64,000 bases of DNA, from the NCBI GenBank assembly GCA_964586975.1, contig CAZPJV010000001.1, positions 15,333-79,332 of the forward strand. The letters are read 5' to 3'. This document shows, piece after piece, positions 7,830 to 14,471 of the stretch (its first letter is position 1; each line of letters starts with the position of its first letter). The notes under the pieces were generated by a model, which was not told the DNA's origin, searched no databases, and worked only from the letters and a program-made list of their open reading frames with translations. A program made the translations under genes and the position numbers. Source of the DNA: UBA9973 sp964586975 (GTDB lineage: Bacteria > Patescibacteriota > Minisyncoccia > Phycocordibacterales > UBA9973).

Positions 7830-8438
7830 ATGAATAAAACTATAGGTATAATTTTAGGGGTTGGGATAATTATCGTCGCGGGTCTCGTCTATTTTTCAAC
7901 GAGAGAAGAGACTGGGGAGATGATGCAGAAACCCGCGGATTCCGGGGCCACGATGCAGACGGATGGGGATACTATGATGCAAACGGAGGAAAGCGGAATA
8001 ATGGAAAAAGAAAGTAATGGAATGATGTCCGCCGAAGGCGGATCCGCCTCTGGTGGACAGTATGCTGGCGCGGTGCTGGCCGGACAATCGGCGCCGTTGC
8101 TTGACTTTACCAAAGCGGACTACGACGCGGCGCTGAAAACCGATAAGTTGGTCGTGTTGTATTTCTACGCCAACTGGTGCCCGATTTGCAAAGAGGAAAT
8201 CCAAAATTCCCTCTATCCCGCATTTGATGAATTAGCTACGGACCGGGTAATTGGCCTGCGCGTCAATTATAAAGACAGCGACACGGACAAAGACGAAGAA
8301 AATCTGGCGCGTCAATATGGTATTTCCTACCAGCATACAAAAGTGTTCGTGAGGAACGGGCAACCAATTCTTAAAGCGCCGGACGGCTGGGATAAAGCGC
8401 GCTACCTTGCGGAAATAAACAAAGCGCTAGGTCAATAA
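7830..8438 (+). CDS. Membrane-anchored thioredoxin-like protein
   Basis: This encodes 202 residues. An N-terminal membrane anchor (IGIILGVGIIIVAGLVYFS) is followed by a Met/Glu-rich linker with repeated MMQ/TMM units (about 28-75), then a thioredoxin fold with the redox motif YANWCPICKEE at about residue 112-122. It is expected to face outward and act as a thiol-disulfide reductant or isomerase. The next gene, a CcdA-like electron carrier, begins 5 nt downstream and is the likely source of its electrons. Residues about 66-77 are encoded by a palindrome (8026-8059). The Met-rich linker could bind metal, but that is speculation. Confidence 0.85.
   Translation: MNKTIGIILGVGIIIVAGLVYFSTREETGEMMQKPADSGATMQTDGDTMMQTEESGIMEKESNGMMSAEGGSASGGQYAGAVLAGQSAPLLDFTKADYDAALKTDKLVVLYFYANWCPICKEEIQNSLYPAFDELATDRVIGLRVNYKDSDTDKDEENLARQYGISYQHTKVFVRNGQPILKAPDGWDKARYLAEINKALGQ
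8026..8059. repeat. Palindromic element inside the thioredoxin-like gene
   Basis: Imperfect dyad TGTCCGCCGAAGGCGGA followed by TCCGCCTCTGGTGGACA, read in frame as MSAEGGSASGGQ in the flexible linker before the thioredoxin domain. Confidence 0.7.
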
Positions 8439-8443
8439 ATAAT

Positions 8444-9235
8444 ATGGAATCTACCGCTCCAACCACAACTGCTCTCAAGCCCCGGCGCGACTGGAGTGTT
8501 TTCTTATCTAGTGTTTTCTTTGTGCTTGGTTTCTCGTTAATATTCTCCCTGGTCGGCGTGCTCTTACAGACAGCACTAGCAAGCGTTGCTTATGGAGTTC
8601 AGGAGTGGTTAGGCCGGGTTGGCGGCATAATTATCATTCTTTTCGGTTTTTTTCTCCTCGGTTTATTCACGCCGGCATTTCTGAAACGGGATCACAAAAT
8701 TCTCGTTAAGCATCGGTTCCGCTCCCACTACCTGACATCCTTTGTTTTCGGCGCGGCCTTCGCTGTGGGATGGACTCCGTGTGTCTCGGCGGCTCTGGGC
8801 GCCATTTTAGCGCTGGCAGCCACCTCGGCCTCCAGCGCCTTTCTACTCCTCTTGGCATACACCCTCGGCCTGGGAATCCCGTTTCTTTTAGTCGGACTTT
8901 TTACAAACCAAGCGCAAGCGCTCATCAATCGACTTGGCAGGAAACTTCTCTACTTTCAGTATTTCTTCGGGGTTCTGCTTATTGCGCTCGGCGTCCTTGT
9001 TTTTACAGGCACCCTCTCGCGGGTGGCCAATCTGCAATTCCTGACGGACATTCTTCTTTCTCTCAATCTGGTAACCTCAATCGGCGACGGCATAAGTTCG
9101 CTTACAAGCTTTAATGTCGGCGTTTCTTTTCTGGCCGGAGTCGGGTCGTTTTTAAGTCCGTGCATCTTGCCGCTTATCCCCGGATTTCTTTCTTATCTTG
9201 CTTCCACCGCGGTAAAAAAGGAAGCGCTCTCGTAA
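8444..9235 (+). CDS. CcdA/DsbD-type transmembrane electron carrier with permuted motif order
   Basis: This carries electrons across the membrane to outward-facing thioredoxins. The 263-residue product shows CcdA hallmarks in an unusual order: FVLGFSLIFSLVGV (normally the second segment) near residue 27, GGIIIILFGFFLLGLF near 65, AFAVGWTPCVSAALGAIL near 105-125, two further segments, then at the C-terminus GSFLSPCILPLIPGFLSYL (about 233-253). In normal CcdA the SPCxLPLxPGYLSY segment is first. The two active cysteines are thus both present but the first helix has moved to the end. The N-terminus has no SPC copy. It is flanked by thioredoxin-like genes, its likely partners. Confidence 0.88.
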   Translation: MESTAPTTTALKPRRDWSVFLSSVFFVLGFSLIFSLVGVLLQTALASVAYGVQEWLGRVGGIIIILFGFFLLGLFTPAFLKRDHKILVKHRFRSHYLTSFVFGAAFAVGWTPCVSAALGAILALAATSASSAFLLLLAYTLGLGIPFLLVGLFTNQAQALINRLGRKLLYFQYFFGVLLIALGVLVFTGTLSRVANLQFLTDILLSLNLVTSIGDGISSLTSFNVGVSFLAGVGSFLSPCILPLIPGFLSYLASTAVKKEALS

Positions 9236-9248
9236 TTGAAAGTAGAGT

Positions 9249-10256
9249 ATGTCAAAGAACCTAGTCATCATCTTTGTCGGTCTTGCACTCTTTATTCTTT
9301 TCGGGTTTGGGGCGTGGGACCAGAAAGAAAAAGATGTCCCGGTTGGAGAAAATTCTCCGGAGCAGGCATTTTCTCAGGGCGGGTTGAAAACCGATACGTC
9401 CGTTGCTTCAATTGAACTTGATAAAGTGCTTTCTGGCGGCCCCGGCAAAGACGGCATCCCCGCCATCACTAATCCAAACTTTGTATCGGTAGAACAAGCC
9501 AAAGAATTTTTGACCGATGATATTTCCGGTATTCTGCTTTCTCGCAGGGAGACCGCAAAATTTTATCCCTACACCATTCTTGTCTGGCATGAGGTGGTAA
9601 ACGATACGATTGACGACGAAGCGGTAGTGGTAACCTTTTGCCCTTTATGTGCCTCCGCAATTGTTTTTGACGCAAACGTTGACGGCAAGAAGGAAACTTT
9701 CGGCGTATCCGGCAAACTGTACGAGTCCAACCTTCTGATGTATGACCATGACACGGAAAGCCTGTGGTCGCAAATTAAAGGTGAGGCCGTTGTAGGCAAA
9801 AGAACCGGCACAAAACTCACGCGCCTACCGTTCCAAGTTATTGCCTTTGGCGATGTTCGCAAACGCTTCCCGCTGGCAGAGGTTTTGAGCACCGATACCG
9901 GTTTTAGTCGTGACTACACTTTTTATCCCTATGGAGACTACAATGAAAACGAGAATATTTATTTCCCGATATCTATAAAAGATACACGGTTACCACTCAA
10001 AGAGCCGATGTTTATTGTGGACGTTCTCGGCTCTTCAATCGCGTTCAAACACCTTGATTTGAAAGAGGGCGTTATAGCGCGTATACCTGTGGGGACAGAA
10101 GAAATTACGGCGGAGTTGAAAGACGGGGACATCATCGCGCGGCGGGCAGATGGCTCTGTGATTCCCGGGTATTACGCGCTGTGGTTTTCTTGGGCGATAC
10201 ATCATCAGGAAGACGGTGTAGTGTGGACGAAAACTGGCGTTGCCCAACCGCAATAA
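9249..10256 (+). CDS. DUF3179 domain-containing protein, membrane-anchored
   Basis: This encodes 335 residues: an N-terminal anchor (LVIIFVGLALFILFGFGAW) then a long extracellular domain with DUF3179 landmarks, including GIPAITNPNFVSVEQAKEFL, VVTFCPLCASAIVFD (a CPLC pair like many redox or metal sites), FGVSGKLYESNLLMYDHDTESLW and a C-terminal ALWFSWAIHHQED. The biochemical function of this family is not known to me. Placement between a CcdA-like carrier and a DipZ-like thioredoxin suggests the CPLC cysteines may be kept reduced by this module. Confidence 0.85.
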   Translation: MSKNLVIIFVGLALFILFGFGAWDQKEKDVPVGENSPEQAFSQGGLKTDTSVASIELDKVLSGGPGKDGIPAITNPNFVSVEQAKEFLTDDISGILLSRRETAKFYPYTILVWHEVVNDTIDDEAVVVTFCPLCASAIVFDANVDGKKETFGVSGKLYESNLLMYDHDTESLWSQIKGEAVVGKRTGTKLTRLPFQVIAFGDVRKRFPLAEVLSTDTGFSRDYTFYPYGDYNENENIYFPISIKDTRLPLKEPMFIVDVLGSSIAFKHLDLKEGVIARIPVGTEEITAELKDGDIIARRADGSVIPGYYALWFSWAIHHQEDGVVWTKTGVAQPQ

Positions 10257-10271
10257 AAACTTTTTAACAAC

Positions 10272-11363
10272 ATGAACACTCAAAAAACTATCGCCTTCAG
10301 CATACTTATCGCCGCCGTTGTCGGGGGTATCTTTTATCTTGATTCGCAAAAAGTGTCCCATACGAACAGTGCGACGGTGGAGATACAAACAACTATGAAC
10401 CAGGAGGAAAAAGCGGCACTTTATGAGCCAGCCAAAGAAATTATGACCCCCGATGGTTTTATCAACACTCCTTCGGCGGGCTCAGGGCAAGCAACACCGA
10501 TAACCATTAGCGAGTTTGTTGGTAAAAAAGTAGTGCTGATAGATTTTTGGACCTACAGCTGTATCAACTGCCAACGCACCACGCCCTATCTCAACGCCTG
10601 GTATGAAAAGTATCGGGACCAAGGGTTGGTTATTGTCGGCATCCATACGCCGGAGTTTGAATTTGAGAAAGACTACGACAATGTCAGGGCGGCGGTAGAA
10701 AAACTCGGCATTCGGTTTCCGGTCGTGCTGGATAACGACTACTCCACCTGGACCGCCTACAAGAATCAGTACTGGCCCCGGAAATATCTTATTGACATTG
10801 ACGGCTATATCGTCTATGACCACATCGGTGAAGGCGCTTATGCAGAAACGGAAAAGAAAATCCAAGAAGCTCTGAAAGAACGGGCCGGCCGGTTGGGCAT
10901 GGAAATGGAGATAACTGAAAGCCTCGCGAATCCGGAGAACGCGGTGTCTTTGGAGGCAGGCAAAGTAAAAAGTCCGGAAGTTTATTTCGGTTGGGCCCGG
11001 AATGAGTTTTTGGGGAACGGCACGGCTAGTCCTACTGGAGAAAAGGTTTTCTCTTTGCCGAAAAACATTTCTTCCAACAAACTTTATCTGGAGGGTACTT
11101 GGCGCTTTGATTATGAGTATGCGGAGAATAAGGGCACTGCCAGTATTGTTTTTGAATACGAGGCTAAGAATGTTTATCTGGTGGCGAGTTCAGAAAATGA
11201 TTTGGAAATTGAAATATACAAAGACGGAGAACTGGTAAAAAAAATAAATGTTCGGGATGAGCAGCTCTACCCGCTGATTGAGGATTCAAACTACGGTCCC
11301 CACACGCTCAAAATAAAAATACCCAGCGCCGGCCTAAAAGCGTTCACCTTCACTTTTGGCTAA
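10272..11363 (+). CDS. DipZ-like thioredoxin-family protein (redoxin plus C-terminal beta domain)
   Basis: This encodes 363 residues. An N-terminal anchor is followed by a TlpA/redoxin domain with the redox motif WTYSCINCQRTTPYL (about residues 93-107) and then HTPEFEFEKDYDNV and QYWPRKYLIDIDGYIVYDHIGEG. This is the thioredoxin signature of DipZ. A C-terminal beta domain (about 235-363; GTWRFDYEYAEN, FEYEAKNVYLVA) matches the carbohydrate-binding-like module of DipZ. With the separate CcdA-like gene upstream, the locus is a split DipZ system. Residues about 66-74 (TPSAGSGQA) come from a repeat. The 3' end overlaps the convergent gene by 14 bp. Confidence 0.85.
   Translation: MNTQKTIAFSILIAAVVGGIFYLDSQKVSHTNSATVEIQTTMNQEEKAALYEPAKEIMTPDGFINTPSAGSGQATPITISEFVGKKVVLIDFWTYSCINCQRTTPYLNAWYEKYRDQGLVIVGIHTPEFEFEKDYDNVRAAVEKLGIRFPVVLDNDYSTWTAYKNQYWPRKYLIDIDGYIVYDHIGEGAYAETEKKIQEALKERAGRLGMEMEITESLANPENAVSLEAGKVKSPEVYFGWARNEFLGNGTASPTGEKVFSLPKNISSNKLYLEGTWRFDYEYAENKGTASIVFEYEAKNVYLVASSENDLEIEIYKDGELVKKINVRDEQLYPLIEDSNYGPHTLKIKIPSAGLKAFTFTFG
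10470..10492. repeat. CCTTCG-N5-CTCAGGG repeat inside the DipZ-like gene
   Basis: The words CCTTCG and CTCAGGG spaced by 5 nt also occur in the terminator loop at 741-758. Here they are translated in frame as part of PSAGSGQA, between the anchor and the redoxin domain. Confidence 0.6.
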
Positions 11364-11829
11364 TTAATTTAAAAGGGGCGGCCTTCCTTTTATAATTTTC
11401 CAAGAGCGACGAACTTGACTGAATTTTCCCGCCTCGCCCTACGTTAAAAACCATTTTACAACCGATGGCCTTGCAGGTTGTAACTTCTGGAATGTTATGT
11501 TGGCGACGATCGCCTCCATTGGCAAAAATATGAGGCCGTATTTCCGATAATTCTTTGCAGACACTCATATCTTTTGGATTTTGGGGGTGTTTTGTTAACA
11601 CCACCCTATCAACCCATGCAATTGCCTTCAAAATCTCTTTTCTGTCTGCCTGCGGCATAAATGCGCACCCTTTTTTTGCCTTGAGCCAGTTATCATTATT
11701 CAAAATAACCACTAATTCATCACCGAGGTTTTTTGCTTCTTGGAACATTCGCACATGACCGCGATGAAGAGGGTCGAAGCCCCCGCTTACAGCAACAACT
11801 ATTTTTTTATTTTTCTTTTTATTATTCAT
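11350..11829 (-). CDS. Cytidylyltransferase-family nucleotidyltransferase
   Basis: This encodes 159 residues with the Rossmann-type nucleotidyltransferase fold: VAVSGGFDPLHRGHVRMFQ near the N-terminus carries the HxGH motif that binds the nucleotide phosphates. NNDNWLKAKKGCAFM and QADRKEILKAIAWVD follow, and a late SSSSLL replaces the usual ISSTxIR region. This is the TagD/RfaE2/FAD-synthetase-like superfamily that joins CMP or AMP to a phosphorylated acceptor. The acceptor cannot be told from sequence. It is a single gene on the minus strand, convergent with the DipZ-like gene. Confidence 0.8.
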   Translation of the reverse strand: MNNKKKNKKIVVAVSGGFDPLHRGHVRMFQEAKNLGDELVVILNNDNWLKAKKGCAFMPQADRKEILKAIAWVDRVVLTKHPQNPKDMSVCKELSEIRPHIFANGGDRRQHNIPEVTTCKAIGCKMVFNVGRGGKIQSSSSLLENYKRKAAPFKLISQK

Positions 11830-11901
11830 AACTGCAGTTATTTGTGGCGCTTTTCATATATTGAAAATTTTTGAAATAATAAATCTATTGTACCACTTTT
11901 C

Positions 11902-11991
11902 TGGCGGAACCGGAGAGATTCGAACTCTCGAGACCCTTGCGAGCCTGCCACCTTTCCAAGGTGGTGCACTAGACCGCTATGCGACGGTTCC
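11902..11991 (-). tRNA. tRNA-Ser (anticodon GGA), CCA encoded
   Basis: Read on the minus strand, the acceptor stem GGAACCG/CGGTTCC is perfect, the anticodon arm CCACC-TTGGAAA-GGTGG gives GGA, the variable arm is about 18 nt as expected for tRNA-Ser, and the T arm is GAGAG-TTCGAAT-CTCTC. Discriminator G is followed by an encoded CCA (11902-11904). Confidence 0.95.
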
Positions 11992-12072
11992 AACCTATTT
12001 AATCTACACTGTTTTGCAAAAAAATAAAAGGTTGTATAATTAGTATTATTACAACTTTAAGTAATTAAATCT

Positions 12073-12483
12073 ATGCAAATTTTAGTGAATTGGTGGGCGG
12101 TGCTGGCGGCAGGGGTGGTGTATATGGCGGTGGGAATGATTTGGTATGGACCCTTGTTCGGCAAAATGTGGAAGAACCTGATGGGCTTTAGCGACGAATC
12201 GATGAAAAATATGCCGTTGAAGCCGATGACCGCGATGCTCTGGGGCCTGGTCGCGGCCCTGGTCATGGCTTACGCGCTGAATTATTTTGCCTTTCTCTCG
12301 GGGGCGATTGATCTGGCCGGTGCCTGGCAATTGGCCTTCTGGGTCTGGCTCGGCTTTTTGGCGACGACTTCCGTCGGCTCGTATCTCTGGGAAGGCAAGC
12401 CCTTCAAGCTTTTTGTCCTGAACGCGGCGGCCCAGCTGGTTTCGGTTTTCCTGATGGCGGTGGTGCTGGTGTTGTGGCCGTAG
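12073..12483 (+). CDS. DUF1761 membrane protein
   Basis: This encodes 136 residues with four membrane segments. The N-terminus VNWWAVLAAGVVYMAVGMIWYGPLFGKMW and the following SDESMKNMPLKPM are typical for DUF1761 small membrane proteins, whose function I do not know. TATAAT at 12035-12040 would give a leader of about 25 nt. It is a single-gene unit closed by a strong hairpin at 12503-12530. Confidence 0.85.
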   Translation: MQILVNWWAVLAAGVVYMAVGMIWYGPLFGKMWKNLMGFSDESMKNMPLKPMTAMLWGLVAALVMAYALNYFAFLSGAIDLAGAWQLAFWVWLGFLATTSVGSYLWEGKPFKLFVLNAAAQLVSVFLMAVVLVLWP

Positions 12484-12502
12484 AAGAGTAATTTATTGGA
12501 GC

Positions 12503-12530
12503 AAAACGGCGGAGTGCTCCCGCCGTTTTT
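12503..12530 (+). terminator. Intrinsic terminator after DUF1761 gene
   Basis: AAAACGGCGG and CCGCCGTTTT arms around a short loop AGTGCTC.., followed by TGTTTTG. Confidence 0.85.
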
Positions 12531-12607
12531 GTTTTGTAGTTGCCAAAAACACAATCATGTGTTAGAGTAAAAACATTATCAACACCCCTTTAATTTTTAA
12601 AAATCTT

Positions 12608-13039
12608 ATGAAAACAAACATTCTGAAAGCTTTATTTTTATCCGCGATAGTTTTATTGGCCGCTCGCGCCGAGGCGCAAACCTGCAACTTTACCCGCGAC
12701 CTTTATCAAGGCACCTGGGGCGAGGATGTGCGTTGCCTCCAGCAATACTTAAGTACGGCCACCGGCTATAGCGCTCCCGGCTACGGCTACTCGGGCTTGC
12801 CATCTCAGACCTACATAATTCCGGACGGCTTTTTCGGTCCCTTGACTGCGCAGGCGCTGATGCAATGGCAGGCAACCAAAGGCATTCCGGCTTCCGGCTA
12901 TTTTGACGCGGCTTCGCGGGCAAAATACTTTGAGCTAACCGGCGGGGCCGGCGGTTTCTACGGCGGAAATTATTATGGCAATTCTTTTGGTGTCGCTCCG
13001 GAAGAACAGCCGATAAAATCTGGGAGGCGCTCCGAATGA
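12608..13039 (+). CDS. Secreted peptidoglycan-binding-domain protein (5' part of a probable frameshifted gene)
   Basis: This encodes 143 residues: a cleavable signal peptide (KALFLSAIVLLAARAEAQ) followed by a peptidoglycan-binding type-1 domain (GTWGEDVRCLQQYLSTATGY, then DGFFGPLTAQALMQWQATKGIPASGYFDAASR). A Gly/Tyr-rich linker (GGFYGGNYYGNSFG) comes next. It then ends with an out-of-character tail, QPIKSGRRSE. In the -1 frame the same DNA reads ADKIWEALRMMADAWEEIDD, an amphipathic helix that runs smoothly into the next ORF. The original product was probably one secreted protein with a wall-binding domain and an acidic helical tail. Confidence 0.75.
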   Translation: MKTNILKALFLSAIVLLAARAEAQTCNFTRDLYQGTWGEDVRCLQQYLSTATGYSAPGYGYSGLPSQTYIIPDGFFGPLTAQALMQWQATKGIPASGYFDAASRAKYFELTGGAGGFYGGNYYGNSFGVAPEEQPIKSGRRSE

Positions 13040-13488
13040 TGGCGGACGCTTGGGAGGAAATAGACGATTCCCGGCGCAACACCAGTTCGGCGGAAAATAG
13101 CCTAGAAGACGCGCAAGACGACCTACTGGAGGCGATACGGGAATATTTTGTCAACCGGGATTTTGACGAGGCCTACGATTTGGCGGATGATGCGTTGCGA
13201 AACGCGGAAGACGCCTTGGACGACGTAGACGGCAGCTCCGGCGACCGAGAGGATGCCAATGACGCGATAGACGATGCCCGGGACGCGATTGATGATGCCG
13301 AAAATGAGATTGAAGACGCGGACGATGACGGCCGAGATGTGCGCGACGCCGAAGATTTATTGGATGAAGCCCAAGACAAGCTGGATGACGCGGAAGATGA
13401 ATTTGACGATAAAGATTACGACCGGGCGGAAGATTTGGCTCACGACGCGGAAGACTTGGCGGAAGAAGCGATTGACGCCATAGACTAA
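13036..13488 (+). CDS. Highly acidic helical tail (3' part of the frameshifted peptidoglycan-binding gene)
   Basis: This encodes 150 residues, very rich in Asp, Glu and Ala, with repeated units of the type DDAxDAIDDAENEIEDA suggesting long amphipathic helices. It has no signal peptide of its own. Its ATG overlaps the stop of the previous ORF (ATGA), so coupled translation is possible. Even so, helical sequence extends upstream of the ATG in this frame (ADKIWEALRM), indicating that it was once fused to the upstream secreted domain. Such an acidic tail could bind cations or basic surface partners; the role is unknown. Confidence 0.65.
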   Translation: MMADAWEEIDDSRRNTSSAENSLEDAQDDLLEAIREYFVNRDFDEAYDLADDALRNAEDALDDVDGSSGDREDANDAIDDARDAIDDAENEIEDADDDGRDVRDAEDLLDEAQDKLDDAEDEFDDKDYDRAEDLAHDAEDLAEEAIDAID

Positions 13489-13516
13489 ACTCAGAGACAA
13501 AAATCTAGAAATTTGG

Positions 13517-13522
13517 TAAGCT
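13517..13522 (+). promoter_or_regulatory. -10 box of terC (leaderless)
   Basis: TAAGCT, a weak -10 match, lies 6 nt before the ATG at 13529, fitting the leaderless spacing seen for other genes here. Confidence 0.4.
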
Positions 13523-13528
13523 AGCGGG

Positions 13529-14449
13529 ATGGCAGCGCAGGCGGTTTTGACGGTTTTGTTCGGAGTTATCGTTGCTGGGTTCCTTATTGCGGACCTCGGT
13601 TTTTTCAATCGCCAGAGCCACCGCATTGAGTTCCGGCCCGCGCTCTACCTGTCTATCTTCTGGATTGCCATCTCTCTGGTTTTCGGCCTGTTAATTTACT
13701 TGTTTATCGGCAAAGTCATGGCGGTGGAATTTTTCAGCGCCTATGTCACGGAAAAAATGCTCTCGGTGGACAACCTGTTCGTAATTCTTTTGATTTTCAG
13801 CTACTTCAAGCTGGAAGAAAAATATCATCACCGCGCCCTGTTCTGGGGCATCCTCGGCGCCATAGTTTTCCGGGGAGTTTTCATCGGCGTCGGGGCTTAT
13901 ATTATCAGCCAATTTTACTGGGTGCTGTATATTTTTGGCGCCATTCTGCTCTATACCGGCATAAAATTGCTGGCGGAGAAAAAGGAAGAACATATTGATT
14001 TCCGCAAAAGCAAAGTCATCCAACTCGCGCACAAACTTCTGCCCTTCACCGCCAATCATCACGGTGGGAAATTTTTCCTGCGGGAGAACGGCAAATTTTA
14101 TTTTACCTCGCTCTTTATGGTGGTGCTGATGGTAGAGGCCACCGATATAGTCTTCGCGGTGGATTCCATTCCGGCGGTTTTCGCCATCTCCCAGAATCTG
14201 TTTGTGGTTTTCACTTCCAATATTTTCGCGATTCTCGGCCTCCGGGCGCTTTTCTTCCTGCTGGAGAATATCCTGCACCGTTTTCACCACTTGCAAAAAG
14301 GCCTCGCCGTTATCTTGCTGTTCATTGGCCTCAAAATGCTCGCGGGCATTTTTGACCTCCACATTTCCTCCTTTATTTCTTTCGCGGTTATCATGTTTGC
14401 GCTCATTTTCTCCATCGTGCTTTCCTACATATTCCCGAAAAAGCTCTGA
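13529..14449 (+). CDS. TerC/Alx-family integral membrane protein
   Basis: This encodes 306 residues with eight or nine membrane helices. It has the paired acidic signatures of the TerC family: FFSAYVTEKMLSVDNLFVILLIF (about 70-92) and VVLMVEATDIVFAVDSIPAVFAIS (about 198-222), in which the Glu and Asp residues inside membrane segments are thought to handle metal ions. Known relatives are involved in manganese export or in loading metals onto exported enzymes. It is a single gene here; no yybP-type riboswitch is visible in the 40-nt upstream gap. Confidence 0.92.
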   Translation: MAAQAVLTVLFGVIVAGFLIADLGFFNRQSHRIEFRPALYLSIFWIAISLVFGLLIYLFIGKVMAVEFFSAYVTEKMLSVDNLFVILLIFSYFKLEEKYHHRALFWGILGAIVFRGVFIGVGAYIISQFYWVLYIFGAILLYTGIKLLAEKKEEHIDFRKSKVIQLAHKLLPFTANHHGGKFFLRENGKFYFTSLFMVVLMVEATDIVFAVDSIPAVFAISQNLFVVFTSNIFAILGLRALFFLLENILHRFHHLQKGLAVILLFIGLKMLAGIFDLHISSFISFAVIMFALIFSIVLSYIFPKKL

Positions 14450-14458
14450 AATCGGGTA

Positions 14459-14464
14459 TATAAT
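14459..14464 (+). promoter_or_regulatory. -10 box of the helicase-nuclease gene (leaderless)
   Basis: TATAAT followed by 7 nt and the ATG at 14472. It also decides the start against a longer ORF reading that begins inside terC. Confidence 0.65.
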
Positions 14465-14471
14465 AGGATTA

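Noticed and set aside
11350..11363. Overlap of convergent genes as a frameshift signal
   Set aside because: Both reading frames end naturally and both protein C-termini look normal; short convergent overlaps are usual in such compact genomes.
13489..13528. Manganese (yybP-type) riboswitch before terC
   Set aside because: The gap is 40 nt and the gene appears leaderless.
14202..14471. Longer start for the helicase-nuclease inside terC
   Set aside because: The extra 90 residues are Ser/Leu-rich shadow translation of terC, and a TATAAT box sits 7 nt before the ATG at 14472.
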